Part shown: piece by piece, positions 40,078 to 51,173 of the stretch
Position numbering within the stretch: position 1 is the first letter of the stretch
Layout of the letters: each line of letters begins with the position of its first letter
Notes under the pieces: generated by a model
What the model was told of the DNA's origin: nothing
What the model saw: only the letters and a program-made list of their open reading frames with translations
The model's database searches: none
Translations under genes and position numbers: made by a program
Assembly (NCBI GenBank): GCA_905250115.1
Contig: CAJNOI010000031.1
Span: 467,278 to 531,277, forward strand
Source: Adineta steineri
Taxonomy: Eukaryota > Rotifera > Eurotatoria > Adinetida > Adinetidae
Direction: 5' to 3'
DNA: 64,000 bases

Positions 40078-42449
40078 ATGTTTCCTCGATATCGATATCT
40101 CTACTGGATTATATATCGCCGCCGCAATAAATTTATAATACTGCTTTGTCTTGTTTTTACTATACTATTTTTCTCTTATGAAAGTAAAAACAACCCTCCA
40201 TCAGAACATGTTACTGTAACTGAAAGATCAAAAATAAATTCGATTGGAATCAAAAGACGTGTTAATCGGGAAACTTATACAATACCTGAACAATGTCAAG
40301 GTTGTCCTGGTGAAAATGGAGGAGGTGTATCATTAACGGTAATTGAAAATATATCTAAGAAAAGATTGTTTATTTAGTTCCAGTATTTTATTTAGGCAGA
40401 TGAATCAAAAAATTTAGATGCTGTGATGAAAAAAGAATTTTTTAATTTACGTGCAAGTGATAAAATCTCGCTATGGCGATCAATACCTGATACTCGAGAT
40501 GACTTGTATGTTATTTAATTAATTTTTCGTTTAATTCTTTTGTTTTTCTTCCTAAAATAGATGTAAAGCAGTTAAGTATCCAGATGATCTGCCAAGTGCA
40601 TCAGTTGTAATAGTATTTAAGAATGAACGTTGGTCACCAGTACTTCGAACTGTTTACTCAGTTTTAAATCGTTCACCGAAACAGTATCTAAAAGAAGTTA
40701 TTTTAGTTGATGATCAATCAGATATCGGTTGGGATACATTTTTGTAAAAATAACAACAAAAAAAATAATTGTATCGTTTTTATTTAGAGGAAATGGGTCA
40801 AAAATTAGATGATTATTGTGAAGAACATTTTGGTGAATTAGTTCGAGTTTTACGAGCACCTAGTAGACTTGGATTAATTAAAGCAAAAAATTATGGAGCA
40901 AAAAATGGTTAGTTTGATTTGAAAATAACACGATAGAATATATCTAGCTTTTATTTTTATAGCTACCGGTGATATTGTTGTTTTTCTCGATGCTCATTGT
41001 GAAGCTAATACTGGATGGTAAAAATTTTGATTATTTTGATTGAAATATTTCTTTTGTATAGGTTAGAACCTCTTCTTGCTCGAATAAAAGAAAAGCGTTC
41101 AGCAGTTTTATGTCCAAGTATTGATATGATTAGTGATCATAATTTGGCATATGGCGTGAGTATTGTTTTTAATAAATTATGTAATCTAAATTTGTTTTTT
41201 ATAGGGTACAGGTTTTGGAAGTGTAGGTGGTTTTTGGTGGTCATTACATTTCAATTGGGCTCCAATTCCAAAACGAATACGTGATGCACAAAAATCCAGA
41301 ATTGATCCTTATCCGTATTATAATAGTCATCTATAATGAAATAAAAATTTGTATTGTTCATTATTAGATCACCAACAATGGCTGGTGGACTTCTAGCTGC
41401 AAATAGAGAATATTTTTTTGAAATCGGTGGTTATGGTAAGATTTTTTATATATGATTAATTTAATAACTTTCGTTCTATGATTTATTTAGATGAAGATAT
41501 GGAAGTAAGATTTTTTGAAATAAATTCTGATGGTTTCTATTGAATAAATAGGTATGGGGTGGTGAAAATTTAGAATTATCATTTCGTACATGGATGTGTC
41601 ATGGTAGTCTTGAATTTGTTCCATGTTCTCGTGTTGGTCATATCTTTCGACCAGGTCATCCATATAATATGACTGGAGCAAAAGGTAAAGGTGATGTTCA
41701 TGGTCGAAATTCTATGCGTTTAGCTGAAGTTTGGATGGATGATTACAAACGTTTATATTATATGCATCGACGAGAACTTATAGTAAGATCTATTCATAGA
41801 ATTTAATAGAAAGATATAAAATATGTGATTTAGGGAAAAGACTATGGTGATGTTGAGGAGCGTCGAGCAATTCGTACTCGTTTAAATTGTCATTCATTTA
41901 AATGGTTTCTCGAGAATGTATTTCCGGAAAAATTTATTTTAGATGAAAATGTTCTTGCATATGGAGAAGTAAAAAAATTTATTTTCAAGAAAATTTATCA
42001 TACAGATTATGTTAACTTTTTTAGACTAGAAATCCAAATTCACAATTGTGTTTAGATACGATAGGTAAAGATGAAAAAGGAACAATACCATTAGCAGTTT
42101 ATTCATGTCAAAGTGGTGCATCAGCTAATCAATATCTTACATTAACGAAAGATAATCAATTACGTCGAGAAGATGGATGTTCAGTCACTTCAGACTCCAC
42201 ATCAATTGTTTTAACTAATTGTGATTATAGTGATCATAAGCAAACGTGGACACATACTAATGTAATAGAAAAACATTTAAATAGAATTTACATATTTTTA
42301 TTTTGTTATAGAATGGAACACTTGTCCATCATCCAAGTAATCTTTGTCTTGATGTTGAAGGTCTTGCAAATAATGATCAAGTTAAATTAAAAAAATGTGA
42401 ACCTAATAAATTATCGCAACAATGGTTATTCAGGCATTATCCAAAATAA
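40078..42449 (+). CDS. GALNT: polypeptide N-acetylgalactosaminyltransferase (GT27), Golgi type II membrane protein
   Basis: Thirteen exons: 40078-40338, 40396-40505, 40561-40727, 40788-40907, 40963-41017, 41062-41155, 41205-41314, 41368-41435, 41491-41504, 41552-41782, 41834-41968, 42025-42261 and 42312-42449 (579 residues). A basic cytoplasmic N-terminus and one membrane anchor (about 19-34) give type II topology. The catalytic domain shows [30 protein letters not shown], the metal-binding DAH ([10 protein letters not shown]) and [19 protein letters not shown]-terminal ricin-type lectin domain follows (CLDT..., CLDVEG..., QQW). It starts mucin-type O-glycosylation by adding GalNAc to Ser/Thr. 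Exon 9 is a 14-nt micro-exon. The donor of exon 3 (GTTGGG) is weak but is the only one that keeps the conserved frame. Confidence 0.95.
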
Positions 42450-42886
42450 TTTATTTATAGAATAATTCCGTTACTCTTTTTTTTTGTTTTATTGTGAACA
42501 GTACTCATAACATTCCGTAATAATCGTTTTCTTTCTCTTCTTCTTACTGTGATATTTATTTCAAAATACTCTGAATAATATATCATCAAATTTTTTCTCT
42601 GATATGTATTTTATGTGAACATTTCGATGTATTTGAAATCAAAACGTTATGTTTCTATTTAATAAATATGAAAATTTATTTGCATTTAATTCTGTACTGA
42701 CCTCTATGCCTAGAAACAGATTTGAGTAATATGTAATGTTTCAAGCAATAGAAATAATTTGTTTTTTTAAGAAGGTGAATCACCATTTATGTAATGTCAC
42801 AATCAAAATGAAATACATTTTCGTGATATTTTACGTTATAAATTTACCTAGAAGTCTATCGGAATTTCTTGTTATTATAGATAAAA
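42450..42886. other. non-coding spacer
   Basis: AT-rich 3'UTR and promoter sequence between two plus-strand genes. Nothing else seen. Confidence 0.45.
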
Positions 42887-43874
42887 ATGGTTAATACTCG
42901 AAAAAGAAAATTACCTACAAAAGAAGAATCTGATGTACAACAAAATACAAAGAAGAAACGAGTGACAAAAACTCAAACTCAAGAACCCTCACCTGAGATT
43001 TCTACAACTACGGAAACGACTAAATCACAACAATCTTTAAGTAGTTTAATTCATGAACCATCATGGTCGGAAAATCTACAAGATTTATTTAATGATAGTA
43101 ATTTCAAGAATATTGAACAATATTTAAATAATCAATGGTCAAATGGCAAAACAACATATCCACCAAATAATCTGATATTTGAAGCATTTAATAAAACTCC
43201 ATTTAACAATGTTAAAGTAGTTATTCTTGGACAAGATCCATATCATGATGATGGACAAGTTAGAATGAAATTCTTTTTTAAACAATCAAATTTTATGAAT
43301 GATTATTTTTTTAGGCTCATGGATTATCTTTTTCTGTACCTAAAACAATGACAGTATTACCACCATCATTAAAAAATATTTTTAAAGAATTAGCAAATGA
43401 TATTCCAACATTTCAAATTCCAAATCATGGTTGTTTAGAAAAATGGGCAAATTCAGGTGTCCTATTACTTAATGCTTCATTAACTGTCGAGTAAATCTAA
43501 TAAAAACTATTTTTTAAATAAAAATATATCTTTATTTCTTTAGACCTCATTTACCAAACTCACATTCTCGTATTGGTTGGACTAAATTTACGGATAGTGT
43601 TATTAAACTTTTATCCGATAAACGTCAAGGTTAGATAAATAAATCTTCTCATTGTCTAAAATAATTTATTCTTCAATTAGATCTTGTCTTTCTTCTTTGG
43701 GGTGGTTTTGCACATGCAAAAGAAAAGTTAATTGATAAAACCAAACATACAATTATTAAAACTGCACATCCATCTCCACTTTCATTTAATAAATTTACAA
43801 ATTGTAAATGTTTTTCTCTTGTTAATAAAGCACTTGAACAACATGGTCAACAACCAATCGATTGGTCACTTTAA
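42887..43874 (+). CDS. UNG: uracil-DNA glycosylase (family 1)
   Basis: Four exons: 42887-43258, 43315-43490, 43544-43629 and 43681-43874 (275 residues). It excises uracil from DNA to begin base-excision repair. The water-activating loop GQDPYH (115-120, catalytic Asp117) is intact, as are AHGLSFSVP, the LLNASLTVE uracil-binding strand, [10 protein letters not shown] and the HPSPLS DNA-intercalation loop. The first 50 residues are basic and polar with KRK and KKKR clusters, probably a nuclear-localisation signal. No alternative mitochondrial start was found. Confidence 0.97.
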
Positions 43875-44137
43875 ATAAACTCTAGTTTACAGATTTATTG
43901 TTTTTTGTTTCGTCCAATAGTATATATTTTAATCATGAATATATGTATGTTTACAGAAAACAATAAAGACAAGGAAATCCATTGCACACAAGAGAGAGAG
44001 ATACATAAGCAAAACGAATATGAACAGATCGAATGTTAAGAAGAAAGAAAGAAATATTGAGCATCATCACGGGCTGAGTGAGAGAAAAAGAAATGATGTC
44101 ACCGGAATTTGAAGATAAAAAATGTTAAAATGAGAAA

Positions 44138-46708
44138 TCAAGATAAAAATGGCATAGATGATGAATTTATATTTGAAGTTAATTTTATTGAACGATTTAT
44201 GGATCTTTCTTCTTCACTTGAATCTTCCTTGTAACTATCGTCATCAGTAGCATTGCTTGATTGAGTTTCTTCATCGATTTTTGATACAGAATATGATTTC
44301 GATCTAAAGTTAGAATAAATAAAATTAATTTAAAAAAAATGATCAATTCATTATAACAATCAATAAAGATATAAGCAGAGAAGGACACACAAACAATATA
44401 TATATGCATATACCATATCTCTCGTATTGTTCTCATAATACTTGTATACGGAGACCTATTCAGTAATTATGATAAAAACAAATTCTAAACTTATTATAAT
44501 ATTAACGTACTTATTAGTAATATTATTACTACGATTCGGTGAAGAATTTGAACGGCTGCGTGGTTCTACGTCGAAAGCAGCTGTATTTAATAGATTATTT
44601 TGTGTTAGACTAGATAGTTGAAAAGCGGTGTTAAATTGAAGCATTATAATAATATTAAAAAAAAGAAACAATGAAAATCCTGCCTACTTTTCGGAAGTAA
44701 AAATATTTAATGGATTAGCAGATGGAGTTGGTGGTTGAACAGATATAGTTTGAGATATTAAGCCATTACTTGAACGTGGCTGAGGAATAGGTGCCTGGTT
44801 TGTCTTCTATAAATATTTATAATATAAATTTCATGAAAAAAATAAATGAAGATAAATTACTATAGAACGTGTTCGTTTAACTTGATCTTTATTTACTTGA
44901 ATAATTGTTCGACCTAATGTCATAGTTGTGTCTCCAGTTGAATTTGATTGTGGACTAACAGGTGAGACATCATGATTGATATTAATTGGAGATGCCGGCA
45001 CAGATGAAATTGATCCTGATCGACTTGAAGAAAATACACCGAAAATTTTTTTTGAAAAACCTTTCTTTTTTGATACTGGTGATGTACGACCAGATGTAGC
45101 AGTATTTGTACTATCACTTGATGTAATTGTTGAAGTACCAGCAAAACTTTCACTACGAGCATTAGGACGTATATCTATCTGTTGTTGTTGATGAATATAA
45201 TGACTAAGATTATGATACTGATCATGTTCAACTGCAAAATCAAGCATAGGACCAGGAATAAATATATCAATAAGTTTTTTTAATTCTTCGTATTTTAATC
45301 GTTGTCGTTGTTCAAATATACGTGAACGAAGACTTGGTGATTCAATAGCAACATTTACTGAATTAAGTAATAATGTAAGAAAATAAGAACAAAATGATTG
45401 ATCATATTTATAGACTCCACCAGGTGGATCAATGAAAGATGTTATATCATTTCGACGCCAAATAGCAACCTATAAAAAGAAATAGAAATTAGTATTATTT
45501 CTTATTTATATATTACTTTATAATGAAGTTGTTCGTTAATCGTTACTGGTTGTACAGTAATATATATTTGTATTACTTTTCCAGCAATAAAATCTGGTAA
45601 AAATTTTGCACCTGCTTCTTGAAAAACAACACAAACAAATGCATTTCCAATTAAACCTTTTCTTTCAATACATTGTCCATTTGCTTTTGTTGATGGTATT
45701 AATGGTGCTATATTGAACATAATTTCATGATTTTCATATTCTGTATAATAAGAATATTCGCCATGTAAATCATCTTTTGTATCAAGATCACCACGATATT
45801 TTGAAAAGCCTTTTAATGCTACTTGACGTGATATATAATCTAGAAAATGACGCATTTCATTTGGCATAGAATCATTACTAAATATATCATATTCATTTGT
45901 TTGATTAACACCTTGATAAATAACACCAATTTTACAATGATATCTTTCATCATTTGTTTTATCAAATAAATATAATTTTTCATTCGCCTGTTAAGAATAA
46001 TTTTAAATACAAAATCATTGCAATTTTATTTGACTTATCATCTCACCTACTCACTTTTGGATCACCGATAGCTCCATATGACAAAACTTCTGTCAATTTT
46101 CCTTTATGAAATAATATTTGGAGAATATGATTTTCATTTGTTCCATTAACTATTTCAGATACATCACAATTACGATATTGAGTACTAGAGATATATAAAT
46201 AAAAATTAATTAAATAAATTCATTTATTCATCTATTAATTATACCGAATAAGCGCACGAGCTAAACAAGTGTCTACCATAGACTCTTTATTATGGATAAA
46301 TCGTAGAGATGCTAGAAATGGACCTTCATGGAAAAGTTCGCCGTAATAATTTGCATGAAACTAATTATACAAGAATAGAAAGACTTCTTTCTCTTTTTTT
46401 ATCACACTTTGATCTACTTACATGGTTGAGAAAATGATCACGATATATTTCTGAAATACAAAGCGGCGTAGCTGATTCAAATATAAATAATTCAGCTGAT
46501 CGTGGTTCAGTTATAGCGTCTTCACAAATAAATGAAGATGATGGAACTGAATCATCACTTTGAGATGAAGGTAAACGTTCATGACTTTGTGAAGCAGTTA
46601 TTCGTGAATTGTTTGTTGGTATCTTCTATTAATAAATACATTTTTTTAAAATAAAATATCTTTTTTTAATATTACCTGCTGTTCTTTTTCATCAGATTTA
46701 TTTATCAT
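44138..46708 (-). CDS. Rap/Ran-GAP domain protein (Rap1GAP-like)
   Basis: Nine exons on the minus strand: 46676-46708, 46422-46625, 46245-46360, 46055-46184, 45517-45987, 44861-45469, 44688-44806, 44511-44609 and 44138-44303 (648 residues). The Rap-GAP domain spans about 205-375 (FLDYISRQVALKGFSKYRG ... HEIMFNIAPLIP ... ERKGLIGNAFVCVVFQE). N276 of IGN corresponds to the catalytic 'asparagine thumb' that accelerates GTP hydrolysis on Rap; the following Asp of IGND is Ala here. The C-terminal 270 residues are Ser/Pro-rich and probably disordered, ending in an acidic stretch (EEDSSEEE-like). It should switch off Rap-type small GTPases. The last two exon joins (44511-44609 and 44138-44303) are less certain than the domain. 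Confidence 0.88.
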
Positions 46709-46878
46709 GATTACTCTCAATTCTGAAGTGATTTTTTTATATAGATATAAAGTAACACAATCGATAAGTAGAAAAAGACTAAGTCAGCTTTTTTCTACTA
46801 AGTCCGCCTCTTTTTCTTTTTTTTTTTATTAACAATGTGCTTATAGAGAATGAAGAACGATACACGAAGAGATGCGGA

Positions 46879-46913
<35 letters not shown>

Positions 46914-47109
46914 AAAAAATATATATAGAAACGGTAAGGAGAAGGCGTGCAAAAAAGAAAGAGAAGATGCGTCACTAATAGGTTGTCGTCTTTATTCAAG
47001 CGTAACAAAAATAGATGTGCATAGACTATTATTTCATTATTATTAAATAATCAGTTCTGTTCAAATAATAGAATTTCTCATTTATTTCTCCCCTAGTATT
47101 CTCTCAAGA
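46709..47109. repeat. spacer with a GA microsatellite at 46882-46909
   Basis: The interval between two minus-strand genes. About fourteen GA units in a row sit in AT-rich sequence. No coding exon seen; an open frame through the GA run is composition-driven. Confidence 0.6.
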
Positions 47110-48274
47110 TTACTGCTGTGTAAAAACAGGAACAAAAGAAGCACGAAGATTGTTTCTTAGCATTAACTGAAGCGGATAATCTTGATCTTGTTTAAATTGC
47201 AAATTATTCAAATGATTACTGATGATCTTAAAATGAGATGACAGTATAACCTTGAAATATAATTGCTAACATAACTTTTAAATGAGTGTTTCATATATAT
47301 ATCATGTTTATATCCTTCAACTATTTCTCACCTTCGGCTTACTCATCATTTTACTCACTTATGTCATGCAGTATGTAAGAGAAAAAAATTTGCTTTCTCG
47401 ATTATGAAAACACATACACACACTTAACTTACCAATGAAAATGGTGTATCTGGTTTTATTGCCATTGTATCAGCAGATTGTGCAGGAGATATAGTAGTGG
47501 AGGCGTTTGAGTTGCTAATATTAATAGTGTTCGTATTTACTTCGTCTCTAAAAACAAATTATGCTAAGCAACAAGGTAAGATATTCACGTTAGGTTAGGG
47601 TGCATAATACTCAACTGCTAGTATCTTATAGTTTACTGATAAGAAGAAGAAAAAATGAGAAAAAGAGAAAGACAGAGAGAGAGAAAAAAGAGAATTGTTA
47701 GTTCCTCCTCTTTTTTTATTATCAATAGTTATTCTTTTTTTTTTGTGTTGTCGACTTATAATAAATGACGTAGTTTAATAGTCTATTATCGTTATCATTA
47801 TCATCTGTCTTTATACCCATAAACCTACTTTGTATTAGTTTTATGATGATGTTTTGCATTACGAAATGCATGTGGAATTAGAGAACTGAAATAGATTTGT
47901 GGAGTTGAATTACGTCGATCAGAAGATGTAAGATCATTATGGTCGACTGGCGGTTTTAATTCGCTAGTTCGTCTATCACGTTTAATACTATGTTTATTTG
48001 TATATGATGGTATTGATGTTAGTTCTGTAATTGTATCAGCAGATACTTCTTCTGAAGCAGACATTGTTCGTGGTCGTGAACTACTTCGTGGTCGATGATG
48101 ATGAAGATGGTGGTGATGATCTTTTGGAGGACCTGCCATAGAATGTCTTGATGGAGGATAATGATCGCTCTGAGATAGTGTTGGTTGTAATGCTTTATTA
48201 GGAGGTGAATTAAGATCAACACGATTTTTAAATGTCGATAATTGCGTAGGTGATGCCGTTGAATCAACCGACAT
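47110..48274 (-). CDS. uncharacterised Ser/Pro/His-rich protein with a conserved-looking C-terminal tail
   Basis: Three exons on the minus strand: 47829-48274, 47433-47547 and 47110-47250 (233 residues, TAA). Frames join through GT-AG sites. An alternative acceptor for the last exon at 47226 would remove eight residues. The N-terminal 185 residues are polar and probably disordered (a DHHHHLHHHRPRSSSRPR stretch, then RRTSELKPP). The tail (FKQDQDYPLQLMLRNNLRAS) looks globular or motif-like and is the part most worth searching. Three phosphosite-like RRxS/RRNS patches suggest kinase regulation. It lies just upstream of, and in the same direction as, the Rap-GAP gene (401 bp apart). Confidence 0.65.
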
Positions 48275-50055
48275 GGTTCAATAATAACAAAAGATTTTTT
48301 TTTCTTCTAGAAATAGAAATAAGTAATGAGTATTATCTTTAATTAGAACATTGTATCAATAGAGTAATTATATCAATTAGTTCTTCTTTTTTTGATTAAA
48401 ACCGGAAATAAATACTAATCTTATTTTATCTAACACGTACTTTATAGATAAAAAGAAATTTTTTACAGAGTGTACCTTAATATAGATACTTTTTGTACGT
48501 ACCTTCTTGTTATTATACAAATCTATTTAGTACAAGCTTTTACGTCGTTACTATTATTATATCTAAATCGAATGAGCTAAAACAAAAATAAATAATTGTA
48601 TTTTCGAGTAATTCATAACACTTAATAATAAGTGAATGAATTTCGTTGAAATACATCTTCCTATCGGTTAACCGACCTTTGCATGGCATATACATAGTCA
48701 TGTGCATACCTATTGCGTTCTGCTTGAGTAATCTTTTGCTTTTTTTTTCTTGCCTATTCAATATAAACATTAATATGTTGATTAAAAAGAGTTTTCTTTT
48801 CTGCACCTATTGAATCACATGTGCTCGATCATGCGTGTTTTCGATAAGAAAAAAACAGAATAATACAAAAGGTAAAAGAAAATAAATATCTATTTATTAA
48901 TATATACTCATTAATAATAATATTCGCGTTGTTTTTTCTTCTCTTAAATATAATATGTAGATAAATGAAAAAACAGAAAGTTATACAAAATTTTCAATCA
49001 TCATTGGATATATTGTTCTCAATGTCAAGTATACTGTTGAAAATGATATTTAGACTAAATAGAATATCTTTTTCTAAGTAGATACTTACTATTTAAGTAT
49101 TTTTAATATAAAAATAAAGATATTTAACATAAAATGATGAAAAAAATACAGTGCGCAATAAAATTAATTCAATTGAAAGTTTGAAATGAAGAATAGTCAT
49201 ACTATGTTATTACTCTTTCTCTCGTATACTTCTTTTTTTTCACCCTATTACTCGTCTGTGGTAATAGAAAAAGAAAAAGTAAGACAAGTACAATAGAGAT
49301 TCAAAGAGTGTCAGTTTATTGTAGCAAAGTTGTTTGTTTCTCATCTCTTTTTACGATTTCTATATTATTAGCTATTTGTTCTCTTTTTACCAGAGACGCA
49401 CGTCCGTATATGCGAAATAAGAGAAATATTGATTTATAATAGCATACTATATAAACATATCTAGGCTACATTTTATGAGAAAAAAAACTCTTCATGTTTG
49501 CTTATTCCTTATTTTTCTTAAACATCATAACAAAGAGGAAAAAAACAGGATAGACAGGAGGAAATTATATATTTTATATTTTCTCATTGTTTTGTTTTTA
49601 CAAAGAAGAATAGCGCAATATGCAATTTAAATAGATCTATCTATTTGTCTGATATATATGAACTGATCCGATCGTATCGAGTAACAAGATTTAGAAAATG
49701 AACAAAATGATGATGTAAACATTATTTTTTTTTAATTGACAGTTGTTTGATATACTAGACATTTAATACATGAATGGTATATAGTGTTCATCAATGTTTT
49801 TGAAATCGAATGAAAATAAGCGTGTAATTGAACCAAATATATTTTTTCATTAAAATACTTTGTAATTGATGTTTTTATGTAATAATAAATATTCATATTA
49901 TGGAGATTTAACCAAATCTAATACTCTTTTGAATAGTATATTTTAATAGAAAATAGATTTATTTGAGTATAAAAGTGAATGTTAATAAGAATAGTCTATT
50001 TTTTATTTCTTTCTTTTATAAATGGCAAAGCATAAAAAAATAAAATGTTCAATCA
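48275..50055. other. AT-rich spacer with one orphan exon-like stretch
   Basis: Mostly AT-rich sequence without genes. At 48661-48753 on the minus strand an acceptor (TTGAATAG) is followed by 30 codons ending in TAG, with a natural-looking sequence (QAERNRYAHDYVYAMQRSVN). No partner exon was found nearby, so it may be a terminal exon of an unrecognised gene or a remnant. Confidence 0.35.
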
Positions 50056-50451
50056 TTATACATTAATTGTATGTCCATTTTGTTTTAATACATCAATAGC
50101 TGTTTGTAAATTGATATCCTTGATCAATACATAGTCTGTATCAAATGTCGATATAGCTAGTATACCAACTTCAGCTTTAGCTAATGGATTAAGAACAGAT
50201 GTTAAAATACCGGTCAGATCAAATGGAAATGGACCGATCAATTTGAAACACTTCCAATTTCGTTCACATTGAATCTCTTTTGGTAATTGATTATTATCAA
50301 TTGTAATTATTGATAGTTCATCATTCGTTTTTGTTATTGAAACAAATGGACCATTGAATGCCCAAGACGGTAATGATGATGATGGTGATAGCCGACATAT
50401 AACAAAATTTTCTTGAAGAAGTTCAAGTGTTAATGTTGCTGGTTTAGCCAT
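50056..50451 (-). CDS. ACT-domain protein of bacterial type (CASTOR/ACT_7-like)
   Basis: An intronless frame of 131 residues. The pattern matches small bacterial ACT-domain proteins that I know from the ACT_7 (CASTOR-type) group: FVICRL near the start, then LPSWAF-x-GPF-x-SIT-T-DELSI, a central RNWKCFKLIGPFPFDLTGIL, and the tail ISTFDTDYVLIKDINLQTAIDVL. Two ACT-like halves can be seen (about 8-65 and 66-131). Members of the group are thought to sense amino acids; ligand and partner here are unknown. Absence of introns in a region where almost every gene has them, and the bacterial resemblance, suggest horizontal acquisition; fungi also carry such proteins, so the donor is open. It lies 722 bp downstream of the autoinducer-synthase-like gene on the same strand. 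Confidence 0.85.
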   Translation of the reverse strand: MAKPATLTLELLQENFVICRLSPSSSLPSWAFNGPFVSITKTNDELSIITIDNNQLPKEIQCERNWKCFKLIGPFPFDLTGILTSVLNPLAKAEVGILAISTFDTDYVLIKDINLQTAIDVLKQNGHTINV

Positions 50452-51173
50452 TAATGAATTATTGCAGGATGTAAATAATCTAGTATCTCAATCTCAAGTG
50501 TAATGTTATGTATATAACTGTGATGAATATCTAATCATAAAAATAAAGTATTATTAAAAGAGGGCGTGCTCTGACGGTAAGTATAAATCGTTAATAATCT
50601 TTGAAGGTGAGATTGAATATAGTGGAAAAATTTTATTAGATTTGTGATAGATATGTGATTTTTGAAACGCACAAAAGAGAAGAAGACAGAATAACGTCCA
50701 TTTTTTTTCGTTTATGATTCGTATTCATACCTAAACGTTACACTACTAAAAAATGGTAACTAATAGTCTATGATTGAGTATTCGACAAGGTGCTGTCCAA
50801 ATGCCTGTAGAGTAATTTCATTGTAAACCTTATGACGAGAATGATTTAGATTTAATTCATCGTATATATTGAATTGAAGGTGTGGGTGAGTGTCTGTGTG
50901 CTGATCCTATTTACACCCATACCCGCTTTCATTGTTAATTCGACATGTAAAAAACATCTTCAAAGTTACATTGAAACTAATGAACTCATAGTGCTTGGGA
51001 AAACTCTTAAGGATTCAATGAATGATATAATAACGATGATAATGAACATGAGAGTTAATAGTTACGGGAAGAGAAAGAAAGCAAACAATTTTTGGCAACA
51101 TAATATAATATGACATTTATGCAAGGCTACATTTTAGAATTCAAATAAAAAAAAATTTTCTAAGATTAATTTC
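50452..51173. other. spacer between two bacterial-type genes
   Basis: Non-coding as far as I can see. A short frame near 50874-51113 has no ATG start and no recognisable product. Confidence 0.45.

Noticed and set aside
44197-44436. 79-residue minus-strand frame beginning in a Rap-GAP intron
   Set aside because: Using it as an exon gives a stop at the next junction; direct joining of 44511-44609 to 44138-44303 keeps the frame.
46837-47046. Open frame through the GA microsatellite
   Set aside because: Mostly alternating Arg/Glu from the repeat; no support as a gene.
50874-51113. Possible small secreted protein between the ACT and CqsA-like genes
   Set aside because: No ATG at the start of the frame, no homologous pattern, and a weak second half.
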